NCBI GenBank assembly: GCA_904382605.1
Contig: CAJFJA010000020.1
Location: 1-34,183, forward strand
Length of the DNA: 34,183 nucleotides
DNA from: Candidatus Alloclostridium intestinigallinarum
Lineage (GTDB): Bacteria > Bacillota > Clostridia > Christensenellales > UBA3700
Direction of reading: 5' to 3'
Below are positions 14,948-25,233 of the stretch, piece after piece (positions within the stretch are counted from its first letter, which is position 1; each line of letters begins with the position of its first letter). The notes below the pieces were generated by a model. The model made no database searches. It was not told the origin of the DNA and saw only the letters and a program-made list of their open reading frames with translations. A program made the position numbers and the translations under genes.

Positions 14948-16777
14948 TCAGTTCTTTTTGGCGAGTATCATCGCGCCCATGGGAGCTATCGAAATATCGC
15001 CGAAGTCGTATTCCCTGTCCGTAAGCAAGTCCACGTATTTGCCGTCGATATAATATGTAAGCACGGTGTTGCCGCTGTTCACGAGCACGGTAAGTTCCCT
15101 GGAACGCGCCATACGGTGGAATACCGCCATACCGTTGCCCGTTTCAAGATAGGTCGTGCCGCGGAATACGCTGGCGTACTTTTTGCGGATTCTGCCCAGC
15201 TTTTTATAAAGCGCGAATATATCCTCGTCCCTGTGTTTCCAGTCCACGGTCTTGCGGTTGGTGGGATCTTCGTAACCTTCCATGCCGCGTTCGTCGCCGT
15301 AGTATATCATGGGGTTGCCGGGAAGAGTGTATTGCAGTACGGCGGCAAGTTTAAGCCTGCGCTTTGCAATGTCCTCTTCAAACGGGGTGAGGGTCACGTT
15401 CAGCTTTTCTTCCTTGGTAAGTCCGCTCACGTCCCTGCCGGAAAGCACGCTCTTTATTCTGGCGGTATCGTGCGAGCCGAGCAGAGTAAAGCAGTTGTCG
15501 AGCGCGCGCTTGGGATAGTGGTCCATAATCTCGCCTATCCTGCCCATGAAAGTATCCGAGTCGCCGCCGCAGACGAAGTCTATAATGGCGTCCTTGAACA
15601 CGTAGTTCATAACGCCGTCCAGCTCTCCGCCGAGCAGGTAGTGGCGGCGCTTGCCGTAACTTATCTTATTGGAAGCGTCTTCCCACACTTCGCCGATGAT
15701 GAGCTTATCCTTATCCCTCTGCTTTATCACGCGGCGTAGGGAACGGACGTAATCTTCTTCCAGCTCGTCCACCACGTCCAGACGCCAGCCGGCAATTCCC
15801 ATATCCGTCCACTTGCGTATGACGCCGCCCTTGTGCAGCATCATGCGGCGCAGGGAAGGGTCGCTCTTGTTGAGCGTGGGAGATACGGTTACGCCCCACC
15901 AGCAACGGTATTTGTCGGGGAATTCTTCAAAGTAGTACCAGTTATGGTAAGGGGATTTTTCCGACTGGTAGGCGCCCACGCCGGGATAGTTGCCGAACTT
16001 GTTGAAGTACTTGCTGTCCGCGCCCGTATGGTTGAACACGCCGTCCAGAATCACGCCTATGCCCCTGTTTGCAGCCATTTCGATAAGCTGGCGGAACTTT
16101 TCCTCATCGCCCACGAGCCTGTCCAGCTTCATATAATCGCCCGTGTCGTATCTGTGGTTGGACGAAGATTCGAATATCGGCGTGAGGTAGATGAGCGTTA
16201 CTCCCAGCTGTTTAAGATAGGACAGCTTGTCTATTATGCCCTGCAGATTGCCGCCGTAGAAATCATTGGCGCGGTATACGCCGTCGGGATCGCATACGGT
16301 GAGGGGATCGCCCCACTCTTTCAGCACGCCGTTCTTTTTGTCGAATACCGCGTGGCGGTCCTTGCCCTTGTTGAAGCGGTCCACGAATATCTGGTAGACA
16401 AGACCGCCCTTGAACCTGTCGGGCGTTTTGTAGCTGGAAGAAAAAACGGTAAGCTGCCAGGGCGCGTCGTTTTCGTCGGCGTATCTCTCCTCCACGCCCC
16501 ATTCCGTTTCCAGACGGAAGTGGTAGAAGTAAAGCCCGCCGGAACCCACGCGGAAGGAGACGTCGTATCTGCTCACTCCGTCCTCCTTGCCCTTGTAAAT
16601 CATGGGATATTCCGTTTCGGAGCCGTCCGCGTCGCTTTTGAGCACCACTACGACCCTGTCGATAAATACGCCGTCGCGCGAAAAGACCGTGAGGGACAGA
16701 TCGTGCCCGGCACGCAGCGCGCCGAACGGGCGCTTGCACTCTTCGTCAAGACAGTTATAGTAAAAATTGGCAGCCAT
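14948..16777 (-). CDS. GH13 alpha-amylase family enzyme (neopullulanase/maltodextrinase-like)
   Basis: A 609-residue glycoside hydrolase of family 13, likely acting on maltodextrins or branched alpha-glucans in the cytoplasm (no signal peptide). An N-terminal beta domain (about 1-120) precedes the barrel, as in the neopullulanase/cyclomaltodextrinase group. Conserved regions: GVILDGVFNHTG, the nucleophile Asp in GWRLDVVDEL, the acid/base Glu in IIGEVWED, and the stabilising Asp in LLGSHDTAR. YQIFVDRF starts the barrel. It lies 28 bp behind glgP, so hydrolysis is paired with phosphorolysis. It may act as the debranching or dextrin-trimming enzyme, since no glgX or pullulanase is in the operon. 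That last point is inference. Confidence 0.9.
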   Translation of the reverse strand: MAANFYYNCLDEECKRPFGALRAGHDLSLTVFSRDGVFIDRVVVVLKSDADGSETEYPMIYKGKEDGVSRYDVSFRVGSGGLYFYHFRLETEWGVEERYADENDAPWQLTVFSSSYKTPDRFKGGLVYQIFVDRFNKGKDRHAVFDKKNGVLKEWGDPLTVCDPDGVYRANDFYGGNLQGIIDKLSYLKQLGVTLIYLTPIFESSSNHRYDTGDYMKLDRLVGDEEKFRQLIEMAANRGIGVILDGVFNHTGADSKYFNKFGNYPGVGAYQSEKSPYHNWYYFEEFPDKYRCWWGVTVSPTLNKSDPSLRRMMLHKGGVIRKWTDMGIAGWRLDVVDELEEDYVRSLRRVIKQRDKDKLIIGEVWEDASNKISYGKRRHYLLGGELDGVMNYVFKDAIIDFVCGGDSDTFMGRIGEIMDHYPKRALDNCFTLLGSHDTARIKSVLSGRDVSGLTKEEKLNVTLTPFEEDIAKRRLKLAAVLQYTLPGNPMIYYGDERGMEGYEDPTNRKTVDWKHRDEDIFALYKKLGRIRKKYASVFRGTTYLETGNGMAVFHRMARSRELTVLVNSGNTVLTYYIDGKYVDLLTDREYDFGDISIAPMGAMILAKKN

Positions 16778-16805
16778 TTTCCTACTCCCCTTTTTGTGTT
16801 ATACG

Positions 16806-19247
16806 TTATTTTTTCTTTGCCCTGCCGCCCTTGGACGGAACCTTGACGGGCTGTATGTGCCAGATTCTGTCGGCGTATTCCTTCACGCTCCTGTCGGAAG
16901 AGAAGAAGCCGGCGTTCGCCGTGTTGAGCAGCGACATACGCGCCCAGCGCTCCTTGTCCGAATACGCCTTATCCAGCCTTTCCTGGGCGTCGCAGTACGA
17001 GCCGAAGTCCGCGAGCACCTTGAAGTTGTCGCTGTTTATCAGGCTGTCGGCAATCTCGTTCATGGAAGTGCCGTTCACGCCGTGGCGCAGAGCGTCGATG
17101 ACGCGCTTTATCCTGTAATCTTCGTTGTAATACCTGCTGGGCTGGTAACCCTCCTTATTCAGCCTTTCCACCTCTTCCGCCAGAAGTCCGAATATGAATA
17201 TATTGTCGTCGCCCACGCGCTCGTGTATCTCTATATTCGCGCCGTCCATGGTACCTATCGTTACCGCGCCGTTTACCATGAACTTCATGTTGCCCGTACC
17301 GGAGGCTTCCTTGCCCGCGACGGATATCTGTTCGGAAACGTCGGCGGCGGGAATTATCTTTTCCGCAAGCGTGACGCAGTAGTTCTCCATAAACACGACT
17401 TTCAGCTTATCCCTGATGTCCTTGTCGTTGTTCACCGTGTTGCCCAGCTGGCATATAAGCCTGATTATCTGCTTTGCCATATAATAGCTGGGAGCAGCCT
17501 TCGCACCGAAGATATACGTGCGCGGATTCACGTCGAGACCCGGATTTTCTTTCAGTCTGAAATACAGATCCATAATGTGCAGTACGTTGAGCAGCTGTCT
17601 CTTGTACTCGTGCAATCTCTTGACCTGTACGTCGAATATGGAGTCGGGATCCACCTTTACGCCGTTCGTCTTTGCAATCAGGTCCGCAAGCTCCGCCTTG
17701 TTCTCCCTCTTTACGTCGAGCACCTTTTTGAGAACCTCGCGGTTGCCCTTGAAGTTTTCCAGCTTTTTCAGCTCGTCCGCGTCGTCCATATAACCGCCGC
17801 CTATACATTCGGTAACCAGAGAAGCAAGGCGGGGATTCGCCTGCGCAAGCCACCTGCGGTAAGTGATGCCGTTGGTCACGTTGGTGAACTTGTTCGGATA
17901 CATTTTATAGTAATCGTCGAACACTTCCCTCTTCAATATCTCCGAATGCAACTCGGAAACGCCGTTAATCGTGTGCGAAGCGGCAAGGCACATATTCGCC
18001 ATCTTCACCTGTCCGTGCGAGAGAATGGCGTTGTAGGATACCTTGTTCCAGTCGTTGGGATAGAAGTTCCACAAGTCGGCGCAGAAACGGCTGTTTATTT
18101 CCGTAACTATCTGGTATATGCGGGGCAGCAGCCTTTCGAATAAGTTTGCGGGCCACTTTTCCAACGCTTCCGCCATTACGGTGTGGTTGGTATAGGATAT
18201 GGTCTTTGCGACAATGTTCCACGCGCCGTCCCAATCGTAGCCGTATTCGTCGAGGAGCAGCCTCATAAGTTCGGGAATACATAACGTAGGGTGGGTATCG
18301 TTGATATGGATAGCCACTTTATCCGCAAAATTGTCCAGCGTGCCGTATTGCGCCAGATGCTGTTTTATTATGGACTGCATGGAAGCGGACACGAAGAAGT
18401 ACTGCTGTTTGAGCCTGAGCATTTTGCCTTCCGTGTGGTGGTCGGCGGGATAAAGCACCCTGCATATGCTCTCCGCAAGCGCCTGGGCTTCCGTCGATTT
18501 GACGTACTGTCCTTCGGAGAACAGCTGCATATCGAACACCTTGGGCGCGCTTGCCGTCCAAAGTCTGAGCTTGTTCACCGCGCTGCTGTGGTAGCCGCTT
18601 ATATTCATATCGTAGGGGGTAGCCTCCACGATGTCGCTGTCGATATAGTCGATATAAAGTCTGCCGTTTTCCCACCTCTGGTTGATTCTGCCGCCGAAAC
18701 GCACCCGGAAAGTATCTTCTTTACGGGGCGCAAGCCATACCGCGCCGTCGTCCAGCCATTCGTCGGGCAGTTCCAGCTGCCAGCCGTCGGCTATTTTCTG
18801 CTTGAAAATGCCGTAATCGTATTTGATGGAAAAACCGCTTGCGGCATAGCCCAGATTGGTGAGCGATTCCATATATGCCGCCGCCAGCCTGCCCAGACCG
18901 CCGTTACCCAAGCCTGCGTCGGGTTCCTGGGCATAGATGTCGTCTTCCATATCCCAGCCGTATTCTTTGGCTATTTCCGTAACGGGTTTGGTGAGGTCCG
19001 TGTTGAACAGATGGTTTTTCAGCGATCTGCCGAGCAAAAACTCCATGGACATGTAGTACACCTGCTTGGACTGCTGCTTTCTCATCTGCTGTTTGAATTC
19101 GTGCCTGCGCTCGGTGAGAATATCCCTTACCGCGATGCACACGCACTTGTAAAATTGGTTTGCGGACGCTTCTTTCAGCGAAATGCCGAAAAGCTTCATC
19201 GCATTGTCTTCTATCGCCTGTTTCAGCTCTTCTTTGCTTAATGTCAT
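16806..19247 (-). CDS. glgP: Glycogen/starch/maltodextrin phosphorylase
   Basis: GlgP releases glucose-1-phosphate from the non-reducing ends of glycogen (GT35, pyridoxal phosphate). The 813 residues include VYYMSMEFLLGRSLKN, GLGNGGLGRLAAAYMESL, the AIHINDTHPTLCIPELMRLL block, VQVKRLHEYKRQLLN, and the PLP lysine in EASGTGNMKFMVNG. The start is set at 19247 (MTLSKEELKQA), where GGAG lies 7 nt upstream; the longer frame back to 19319 is a Pro/Arg-rich read-in with no site. It follows glgA after a 110-bp gap that contains a strong GC hairpin. A short basic tail (GGRAKKK) ends the protein. Confidence 0.97.
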   Translation of the reverse strand: MTLSKEELKQAIEDNAMKLFGISLKEASANQFYKCVCIAVRDILTERRHEFKQQMRKQQSKQVYYMSMEFLLGRSLKNHLFNTDLTKPVTEIAKEYGWDMEDDIYAQEPDAGLGNGGLGRLAAAYMESLTNLGYAASGFSIKYDYGIFKQKIADGWQLELPDEWLDDGAVWLAPRKEDTFRVRFGGRINQRWENGRLYIDYIDSDIVEATPYDMNISGYHSSAVNKLRLWTASAPKVFDMQLFSEGQYVKSTEAQALAESICRVLYPADHHTEGKMLRLKQQYFFVSASMQSIIKQHLAQYGTLDNFADKVAIHINDTHPTLCIPELMRLLLDEYGYDWDGAWNIVAKTISYTNHTVMAEALEKWPANLFERLLPRIYQIVTEINSRFCADLWNFYPNDWNKVSYNAILSHGQVKMANMCLAASHTINGVSELHSEILKREVFDDYYKMYPNKFTNVTNGITYRRWLAQANPRLASLVTECIGGGYMDDADELKKLENFKGNREVLKKVLDVKRENKAELADLIAKTNGVKVDPDSIFDVQVKRLHEYKRQLLNVLHIMDLYFRLKENPGLDVNPRTYIFGAKAAPSYYMAKQIIRLICQLGNTVNNDKDIRDKLKVVFMENYCVTLAEKIIPAADVSEQISVAGKEASGTGNMKFMVNGAVTIGTMDGANIEIHERVGDDNIFIFGLLAEEVERLNKEGYQPSRYYNEDYRIKRVIDALRHGVNGTSMNEIADSLINSDNFKVLADFGSYCDAQERLDKAYSDKERWARMSLLNTANAGFFSSDRSVKEYADRIWHIQPVKVPSKGGRAKKK

Positions 19248-19286
19248 ATGTTTCTCCGATTTGCCGTATTCTTTCCCCTCATCCGG

Positions 19287-19309
19287 CGCGGGCGCGCGCG
19301 GCGCCCGCG
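19287..19309 (-). promoter_or_regulatory. GC-rich hairpin between glgA and glgP
   Basis: A 9-bp perfect stem CGCGGGCGC/GCGCCCGCG with a 5-nt loop, in the only sizeable gap of the glycogen operon. It lacks a following T-run, so it is not a classical terminator; it could limit read-through or protect an mRNA end and so set the glgP level. A TATAAT-like box at about 19322 (minus strand) has no clear -35. Confidence 0.45.
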
Positions 19310-19357
19310 TTAATTTCATTGCATTATATGTATTTTACGCGAAAAGCGCGTTCCCGG

Positions 19358-20863
19358 TTAAACGGTTTCGTATATCTCTTCGTACTTTTTGGCGGTGGCT
19401 GCCCACGAATAATCGCCGTTCATGCCGTTTTCCACCACTTTCGCCCAATCGCCCTTGAAGTCGCGGTAAAGCCCCACCGCGCGCTGGACGGCGTCCAGCA
19501 TGTCGTAGGCGTTGTAGGAATAGAAGGTAAGTCCGTTGCCCTCGCCCGTATCGTGGTTGTAGGGGCGTACGGTATCCTTCAATCCGCCCGTTTCACGCAC
19601 TATCGGCACGGAGCCGTAGCGCATGGCTATCAGCTGGCTGAGTCCGCAAGGTTCGAACTTGGACGGCATTAAGAACATATCCGAGCCGCCGTATATCTTG
19701 GACGCGAGGTCTGCGGAAAAGCCGAGCACGCAACGCAGTTTTGCCGCATGGTCGTTCTGCGCGCGCTTGAACGTCTCTTCATATCTCCAGTCGCCCTGAC
19801 CCAGAATAACCAGCTGGACGGGCAGCTGCATGATGTTTTCCAGCACCGCCGCCACAAGGTCAAGCCCCTTCTGCTCGGTAAGTCTGCCCACCATTCCTAT
19901 CATTGCGGTATCCTTGTTTTCGGGCAGTCCCAGCATACGCTGCAGGGCGAGCTTGTTTTCCGCCTTCTTTTCAAAATGCGCAAGGTCGTAGTTTGCAAAC
20001 AGCGCCTTGTCCGTCGCGGGGTCGTTTTTCACGGTGTCTATGCCGTTGACTATGCCGCGGAGCTTATAACTGCGCTGGCGCAGAATATCTTCCATCTCGT
20101 AGCCGTAGTAAGGGTCGAGAATCTCTCCCGCGTAAGTGGGGGACACGGTGGTGACTATGTTGGAACACTCTATCGCGCCCTTCATAAAGTTTGCGCAGCC
20201 CTTATACATCACAAGGCTCGCCCTGTCCGCGGGAATACCGAGCACGTCGCTTACGATGCTGTCGCCGTACTGACCCTGGAACTGGATATTGTGAATGGTG
20301 AATATCGTCTTGACTCCGTTAAGCTGGGGGATTCCGCGGTAGAACACGTCCAGATACACGGGCACGAGCGCGGTATGCCAGTCGTTTGCGTGAATGACGT
20401 CGGGATAAAAGCCCGTGACCGACATACTTTCGAGCACCGCCTTCGAGAAGAACGCGAACCTCTCGCCGTCGTCGTAATGCCCGTAAAGCCCCCTGCGCTT
20501 GAAGTAATATTCGTTATCCAGGAAATAATAGGTAACGCCCTCGTAGGTCTGGGTGAACACTCCGCAGTACTGGTTGCGCCACGCGAGCGGCACGTACACG
20601 TTGCCCAGACAGCGCATCGTGTGCTTGAAGTCGTCCGGTATGTCGTAATAAAGAGGCATAACCACCCTGCAATCGTAGCCGTCGGCGTTCAGCGCCTTGG
20701 GCAGAGCCGCCGCAACGTCGGCAAGACCGCCCGTCTTTACGAAAGGCAGCGCCTCTGACGCCACGAGCAGAATTTTCTTTTTGGGACGTTCTTCTTTCGC
20801 CCTGACCTCAGCCGCCTTGGGCTTTTCTTCCGCGGGCTTTGCCTTCTTCTTTGCCTGTGCCAT
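19358..20863 (-). CDS. glgA: Glycogen synthase (ADP-glucose type)
   Basis: GlgA extends alpha-1,4-glucan chains from ADP-glucose (GT5). Its 501 residues contain the substrate motif KTGGLADVAAALPKAL at 43-58, HANDWHTALVPVYL, FTIHNIQFQGQ, VSPTYAGEI, GMVGRLTEQKGLDL and the C-terminal FEPCGLSQLIAMRYG and ETGGLKDTV. An unusual N-terminal extension of about 29 residues made mostly of Lys, Ala, Glu and Pro precedes the normal start of the fold (KKILLVASE). The ATG at 20863 has GGAGG upstream, so the extension is probably translated. It lies 30 bp behind glgD. Confidence 0.97.
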   Translation of the reverse strand: MAQAKKKAKPAEEKPKAAEVRAKEERPKKKILLVASEALPFVKTGGLADVAAALPKALNADGYDCRVVMPLYYDIPDDFKHTMRCLGNVYVPLAWRNQYCGVFTQTYEGVTYYFLDNEYYFKRRGLYGHYDDGERFAFFSKAVLESMSVTGFYPDVIHANDWHTALVPVYLDVFYRGIPQLNGVKTIFTIHNIQFQGQYGDSIVSDVLGIPADRASLVMYKGCANFMKGAIECSNIVTTVSPTYAGEILDPYYGYEMEDILRQRSYKLRGIVNGIDTVKNDPATDKALFANYDLAHFEKKAENKLALQRMLGLPENKDTAMIGMVGRLTEQKGLDLVAAVLENIMQLPVQLVILGQGDWRYEETFKRAQNDHAAKLRCVLGFSADLASKIYGGSDMFLMPSKFEPCGLSQLIAMRYGSVPIVRETGGLKDTVRPYNHDTGEGNGLTFYSYNAYDMLDAVQRAVGLYRDFKGDWAKVVENGMNGDYSWAATAKKYEEIYETV

Positions 20864-20893
20864 TTTTCTTCCCTCCTATATAATATTGCTGTT

Positions 20894-22006
20894 TTAAACC
20901 GTTTTACCCTTGACAATTACCATGGGGTAGGTTTCGTAGCCGCTTATCTTCTTATCCTCGGTGATAGTCACGTCCTTGTCGGCGATTATGTAGCTCATCT
21001 TTGCGCCCGAGCACACTTTGCCGCCCTCCATGACTATGGAATTTTCTATCACCGCTCCCGCTTCCACTTTGACTCCGCGGAAGAGTATGGAGTTGATAAC
21101 CGTGCCGTTTATGTCGCAGCCGTCGGCGATGAGCGAATTTTTCACGTTCGCGCCGTCGCGGTAGCGCGTGGGCACGCTGTCCTTGACTTTTGTGAATATG
21201 GTACCGTTGCGCGTGAACAGGTCGTTGCGCAGGTTGGTGTCGAGAATACGCATACTCTCGTGGTAGTACGATTTTATGTCGTCTATGACTCCCACATATC
21301 CGTCCACATGGTAGCCGTATATCTTCAAGCTGTCCTTTTTCTGTTGGAGTATATGCTTTTCAAGGTCGGTATATCCCCTCTCGTAGCTGTCCGTTATCAG
21401 GTCGATAAGCAGGTCTTTACGCGAAAGATATATGTTCAGCCCTATCTCCGCGGGGGTGGAGGAAGGCGTCTGGGTAACGCGCATATCCGTCACCCTGCCC
21501 GCCATATCCTCGCTCACGATCACCTTGCGCGAGGTGTTGGGGCAGGCGGTATAGGTCAGCATGGTAATATCCGCGCCCTTTTCCATGTGGTAGTTGAACA
21601 CGCTTTCAAAGTCGATATTCGCGGCGATATTGGAATTGGTCACCACGACGTATTCTTCGGGCGCGTGCTGGACGAAGTCGAGCACGCTGTAAAGCGCTTC
21701 TATCTTTCCCCTGTTCATGCTGCGCGCGCTGTTGGAAAAGTAAGGGGGAAATACCGCGATACCGCCGTTTTTCCTGTTCAGATCCCAGTCGCGGCCCATT
21801 CTGATATGGTCGGTAAGCGAGGAATAGTTGTTGCGCGTGATAATGCCCAGGTTGGTTATCTGGCTGTTCACGAAGTTGGACAGCGTAAAGTCGATGAATC
21901 TGTACCTGCCGCAGAAAGGAAGTGAAGCGGTGGTGCGGTGCAAAGTAAGCTCGTTGAGCTTGGTTTCGTTATCGCTGGCGAATATGATGCCCATTATATC
22001 GTTCAT
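20894..22006 (-). CDS. glgD: Glucose-1-phosphate adenylyltransferase, GlgD-type subunit
   Basis: GlgD is the second, mostly regulatory subunit of the Bacillota ADP-glucose pyrophosphorylase. The 370 residues have the nucleotidyltransferase fold (ASLPFCGRYRFIDFTLSN, INRNNYSSLTDH-like region) and a C-terminal left-handed beta-helix (VKNSLIADGCDINGTVINSI). The GGxGTRL catalytic loop of GlgC is missing: the N-terminus reads GIIFASDNETKLNELT. This is the normal GlgD pattern and implies that GlgC does the chemistry. It lies 13 bp after glgC with GGAGG before the ATG. Confidence 0.95.
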   Translation of the reverse strand: MNDIMGIIFASDNETKLNELTLHRTTASLPFCGRYRFIDFTLSNFVNSQITNLGIITRNNYSSLTDHIRMGRDWDLNRKNGGIAVFPPYFSNSARSMNRGKIEALYSVLDFVQHAPEEYVVVTNSNIAANIDFESVFNYHMEKGADITMLTYTACPNTSRKVIVSEDMAGRVTDMRVTQTPSSTPAEIGLNIYLSRKDLLIDLITDSYERGYTDLEKHILQQKKDSLKIYGYHVDGYVGVIDDIKSYYHESMRILDTNLRNDLFTRNGTIFTKVKDSVPTRYRDGANVKNSLIADGCDINGTVINSILFRGVKVEAGAVIENSIVMEGGKVCSGAKMSYIIADKDVTITEDKKISGYETYPMVIVKGKTV

Positions 22007-22019
22007 TTTACTTCCCTCC

Positions 22020-23207
22020 TTATTCCACCATTGCGCCCGCTTCCACGGCGGCGTTTTCTTCCACTTTATAGCCGGGGGCTATCACCGCGATTGCGCAATG
22101 TTCGCCCTTTTTCTGCCGGCTTCCCACTTTGGCGCCCGCGCCTATCTCCGCGCCGTCGCCCACTATCGCGTAGGATACCTGCGCGCCCTCGCGCACCTTC
22201 GCGCCCGGCATTATAATGCTGTGCTCTATCCTTGCGCCCTTATACACTTCCGCGCCCGTGGATATTACGCTGTGCACCACTTCGCCGTCTATCTCGCAGC
22301 CTTCCGTCACAAGCGAGTTGGATATGAGCGCGTCCGCGCCCGTATAGTGCGGAGGCTCGGCGGAATTGCGCGCGTATATCTTGTGGTTATCGTCGTCCAG
22401 ATTAAGCCCGCTTTCGGGGTCGAGCAGGTCCATATTCGCTTCCCAAAGCGAGTTTATCGTGCCCACGTCCTTCCAGTAGCCGCTGAAATTGTAGGCGTAA
22501 AGCTTGCACCCGTCTTTAAGCATGGCGGGAATGATATTCTTGCCGAAGTCGTTGGACGATTCCTTGTTCGCCTCGTCCTCGATAAGATAGCGGCGAAGTT
22601 TTTCCCACGTGAATATGTAAATACCCATGGAAGCGTTCGTGGACTTGGGCTTTTTGGGCTTTTCTTCGAATTCGTAAATTTCGCCGTCCTCTTTCGTGTT
22701 CATAATGCCGAAGCGGGACGCTTCTTCAAGCGTCACGTTTATAACGGCTATCGTGCAGTCCGCGCCGCGCTTTTTATGGCTGGACAGCATTTCGGAATAG
22801 TCCATCTTGTAGATATGGTCGCCCGAAAGCACCAGCACGTATTCGGGCGAAAACTTGTCGATAAATTCTATGTTCTGATAGATGGCGTTAGCCGTACCCT
22901 TGTACCAGTCGGAATTTTTCGCCTTCATATAGGGCGGCAGCACGTATACGCCGCCGTTGAGCCTGTCCAGATCCCACGGCTGGCCGTTGCCGATATATTG
23001 GTTGAGGGCGAACGGCTGGTACTGCGTGAGCACGCCTATGGTATCTATGCCCGAATTGATGCAGTTGGACAGCGGAAAGTCGATGATGCGGTACTTACCG
23101 CCGAACGACACTGCGGGCTTTGCCACGTTCTTGGTGAGCGAATAAAGCCTTGTGCCCTGTCCGCCGGCAAGCAACATTGCCACGCATTCCTTTTTTCTGG
23201 AATTCAT
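22020..23207 (-). CDS. glgC: Glucose-1-phosphate adenylyltransferase, catalytic subunit
   Basis: GlgC makes ADP-glucose from glucose-1-phosphate and ATP, the committed step of glycogen synthesis. The 395 residues carry the loop [20 protein letters not shown] (13-32), the substrate region [30 protein letters not shown] with the metal-binding aspartate, [13 protein letters not shown] and a C-terminal beta-helix ([20 protein letters not shown]). Its ATG overlaps the glgB stop by 4 nt (ATGA), so the two are translationally coupled. The product should form a complex with GlgD, encoded next. Confidence 0.98.
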   Translation of the reverse strand: MNSRKKECVAMLLAGGQGTRLYSLTKNVAKPAVSFGGKYRIIDFPLSNCINSGIDTIGVLTQYQPFALNQYIGNGQPWDLDRLNGGVYVLPPYMKAKNSDWYKGTANAIYQNIEFIDKFSPEYVLVLSGDHIYKMDYSEMLSSHKKRGADCTIAVINVTLEEASRFGIMNTKEDGEIYEFEEKPKKPKSTNASMGIYIFTWEKLRRYLIEDEANKESSNDFGKNIIPAMLKDGCKLYAYNFSGYWKDVGTINSLWEANMDLLDPESGLNLDDDNHKIYARNSAEPPHYTGADALISNSLVTEGCEIDGEVVHSVISTGAEVYKGARIEHSIIMPGAKVREGAQVSYAIVGDGAEIGAGAKVGSRQKKGEHCAIAVIAPGYKVEENAAVEAGAMVE

Positions 23208-25126
23208 TGTTTTTCACCTTCCTTATCAATCTTATTCTTTTTAATTGTTATCTTTTTCCCCGGAACAAGGTAGGTAACGCTTGAAGGGGGAATATCCATG
23301 GTTATGTGGTACTCCTGCGAGTGCATACCGCCCGCCTGCGCACGGTACAGCGGAGTATATCCCTTTCCGCCGTACTTTTCGTCCGTACTGCAGAGCGCGA
23401 CTTTGTACTCGCGCGCCTGGGGAACGCCCATTTCGTAGCCTTTGCGCTCCACGGGCGAGAAGTTGAACACCGCCACCGTGTGTCCGCCATTGTTGTCGTA
23501 GCGCACGAAGGACACTATATTCTGCGTATTGTCGTCCACGACAATCCACTTGAATCCGTCGTAGGATGTGTCCAGCATATACATTTCGGGGTGTTTCAGG
23601 TAGTATGCGTTCAGGTCCTTTACGAAATTATGTATGTTCCTGTGCGCGGGATAATCGAGCAGGAACCAGTCGAGAGGACGCTTGTAGTCCCACTCTATGA
23701 ACTGCGCGAACTCGCCGCCCATAAACAGCAGTTTTTTGCCCGGGTGCGCCATCATAAAACCGAGGAAGGTCTTGAGCCCCTCGAATTTTTCCTCGTATTC
23801 GCCGGGCATTTTATTTATGAGCGAGCACTTGCCGTGCACCACCTCGTCGTGCGAAAGCGGAAGTATGTAATTTTCCGAAAACGCGTAGGTTATGGCGAAA
23901 GTGACATTGTTGTGCATATCCTTGCGGAAGAACGGATTTGCCGAAACGTAGCGCAGCATATCGTTCATCCAGCCCATGTTCCACTTGAAGTTGAAGCCCA
24001 GACCGCCCATATCCGCGCCCCTTGTGACCATGGGGAAAGCGGTGGACTCTTCCGCTATCATAAGCGCGCCCGGGTGCATTTTGAGCATATTCGTGTTCAG
24101 CTTTTTCAAAAAGTCTATGGCTTCAAGATTGTAGTTGCCGCCGAAGGCGTTCGGGCGCCACTCCTGCCTGCCGTAGTCCAGATAAAGCATACTCGCCACC
24201 GCGTCCATGCGTATGCCGTCTATGTGGTATTCCGAAAGCCAGAAGGAAGCGGACGAAAGCAGGAAAGACACCACCTCCTGCCTGCCGTAGTCGAACACCA
24301 TCGTGCCCCACTCCCTGTGCTCGGCTTTGAGCGGGTCGGTGTACTCGTAAAGCGGCTTGCCGTCAAAGTTGTAAAGTCCGTGCTCGTCCTTGGGAAAGTG
24401 CGCCGCCACCCAGTCCAGAATAACGCCTATGCCCGCCTTGTGCATGACGTCCACGAAATATTTGAAGTCGTCGGGCGCGCCGTAACGCGAGGTGGGCGCG
24501 AACATTCCCGTCACCTGGTATCCCCACGAACCTTCGAAGGGATATTCGGTTACGGGCAGAATCTCCACGTGCGTGTACCCCATCTCCTTCACGTAATCCC
24601 TCAGCTGCACCGCCAGGTCGCGGTAGGAAAGAGGATTGCCGTCGTCGTGTTTGCGCCACGAACCTATGTGGACTTCGTAAATGTTCATGGGCGAAGAGTA
24701 CGGGTCGGAATTTGCGCGGGCGGCCATCCACTTGCCGTCCGTCCATTTGTACGTGCTCTCGTAAAGTTTGGAACCCGTCGCGGGGGAAGTTTCGCTGTGC
24801 AGGGCGTAAGGGTCTGCTTTCATGACCTGTTTTCCGTCCGCCTGGGTCACGCAGAACTTATAAACGTCGTACACTTTCAGCCCGGGCACGAACGCTTCCC
24901 ATATGCCGTCCGTCTTTTCCAGCAGTTTCATGGAATTTGCTTCCCTGTCCCAGCCGTTGAAGTCGCCGACCACGGAAACGGCGCGCGCGTGCGGCGCCCA
25001 GACGCGGAAAAGCCAGCCGTCGACGCCCTTTACCCTGATGCGGCGGGGCGAAAACAGTTTGTAGGCTTCGCAGTTATTTCCTTCGTGAAACAAAAATATG
25101 GGGAAATCCGTATCTTTACGACTCAT
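23204..25126 (-). CDS. glgB: 1,4-alpha-glucan branching enzyme
   Basis: GlgB cuts alpha-1,4 chains and reattaches them as alpha-1,6 branches (GH13). The 640 residues comprise an N-terminal CBM48 region (about 20-110, with [20 protein letters not shown]), the barrel starting [18 protein letters not shown], [18 protein letters not shown], the nucleophile Asp in [14 protein letters not shown], the Glu in [10 protein letters not shown], the stabiliser in [12 protein letters not shown], and a C-terminal beta domain. Length fits the short-N-terminus type of branching enzyme. GGTGG precedes the ATG. It is the first gene of the glycogen operon and has its own promoter. Confidence 0.97.
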   Translation of the reverse strand: MSRKDTDFPIFLFHEGNNCEAYKLFSPRRIRVKGVDGWLFRVWAPHARAVSVVGDFNGWDREANSMKLLEKTDGIWEAFVPGLKVYDVYKFCVTQADGKQVMKADPYALHSETSPATGSKLYESTYKWTDGKWMAARANSDPYSSPMNIYEVHIGSWRKHDDGNPLSYRDLAVQLRDYVKEMGYTHVEILPVTEYPFEGSWGYQVTGMFAPTSRYGAPDDFKYFVDVMHKAGIGVILDWVAAHFPKDEHGLYNFDGKPLYEYTDPLKAEHREWGTMVFDYGRQEVVSFLLSSASFWLSEYHIDGIRMDAVASMLYLDYGRQEWRPNAFGGNYNLEAIDFLKKLNTNMLKMHPGALMIAEESTAFPMVTRGADMGGLGFNFKWNMGWMNDMLRYVSANPFFRKDMHNNVTFAITYAFSENYILPLSHDEVVHGKCSLINKMPGEYEEKFEGLKTFLGFMMAHPGKKLLFMGGEFAQFIEWDYKRPLDWFLLDYPAHRNIHNFVKDLNAYYLKHPEMYMLDTSYDGFKWIVVDDNTQNIVSFVRYDNNGGHTVAVFNFSPVERKGYEMGVPQAREYKVALCSTDEKYGGKGYTPLYRAQAGGMHSQEYHITMDIPPSSVTYLVPGKKITIKKNKIDKEGEKQ

Positions 25127-25155
25127 TTATCCACCTCAACATCCTTATCGGATAT

Positions 25156-25185
25156 ATTATAGCATACTCTTAGGGCGCATTTCAA
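25156..25185 (-). promoter_or_regulatory. Promoter of the glycogen operon
   Basis: On the minus strand there is a -35 TTGAAA (25180-25185), an 18-bp spacer and a perfect -10 TATAAT (25156-25161), about 29 bp before the glgB start. It is the only clear promoter for the seven genes. Confidence 0.75.
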
Positions 25186-25233
25186 TATAAAAAATAAATT
25201 TTTTTACATTACGTGCGGCGGCGCGCTTTCAAA

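Noticed and set aside
16767..18143. Plus-strand protein of 458 residues
   Set aside because: It is antisense to glgP and carries no recognisable motif.
19248..19319. Longer N-terminus of GlgP
   Set aside because: The 24 extra residues come from a GC hairpin, and the GGAG site points to the ATG at 19247.
23306..25162. Plus-strand protein of 618 residues
   Set aside because: It is antisense to glgB, which has all catalytic motifs; the reverse frame is open only because of codon bias.
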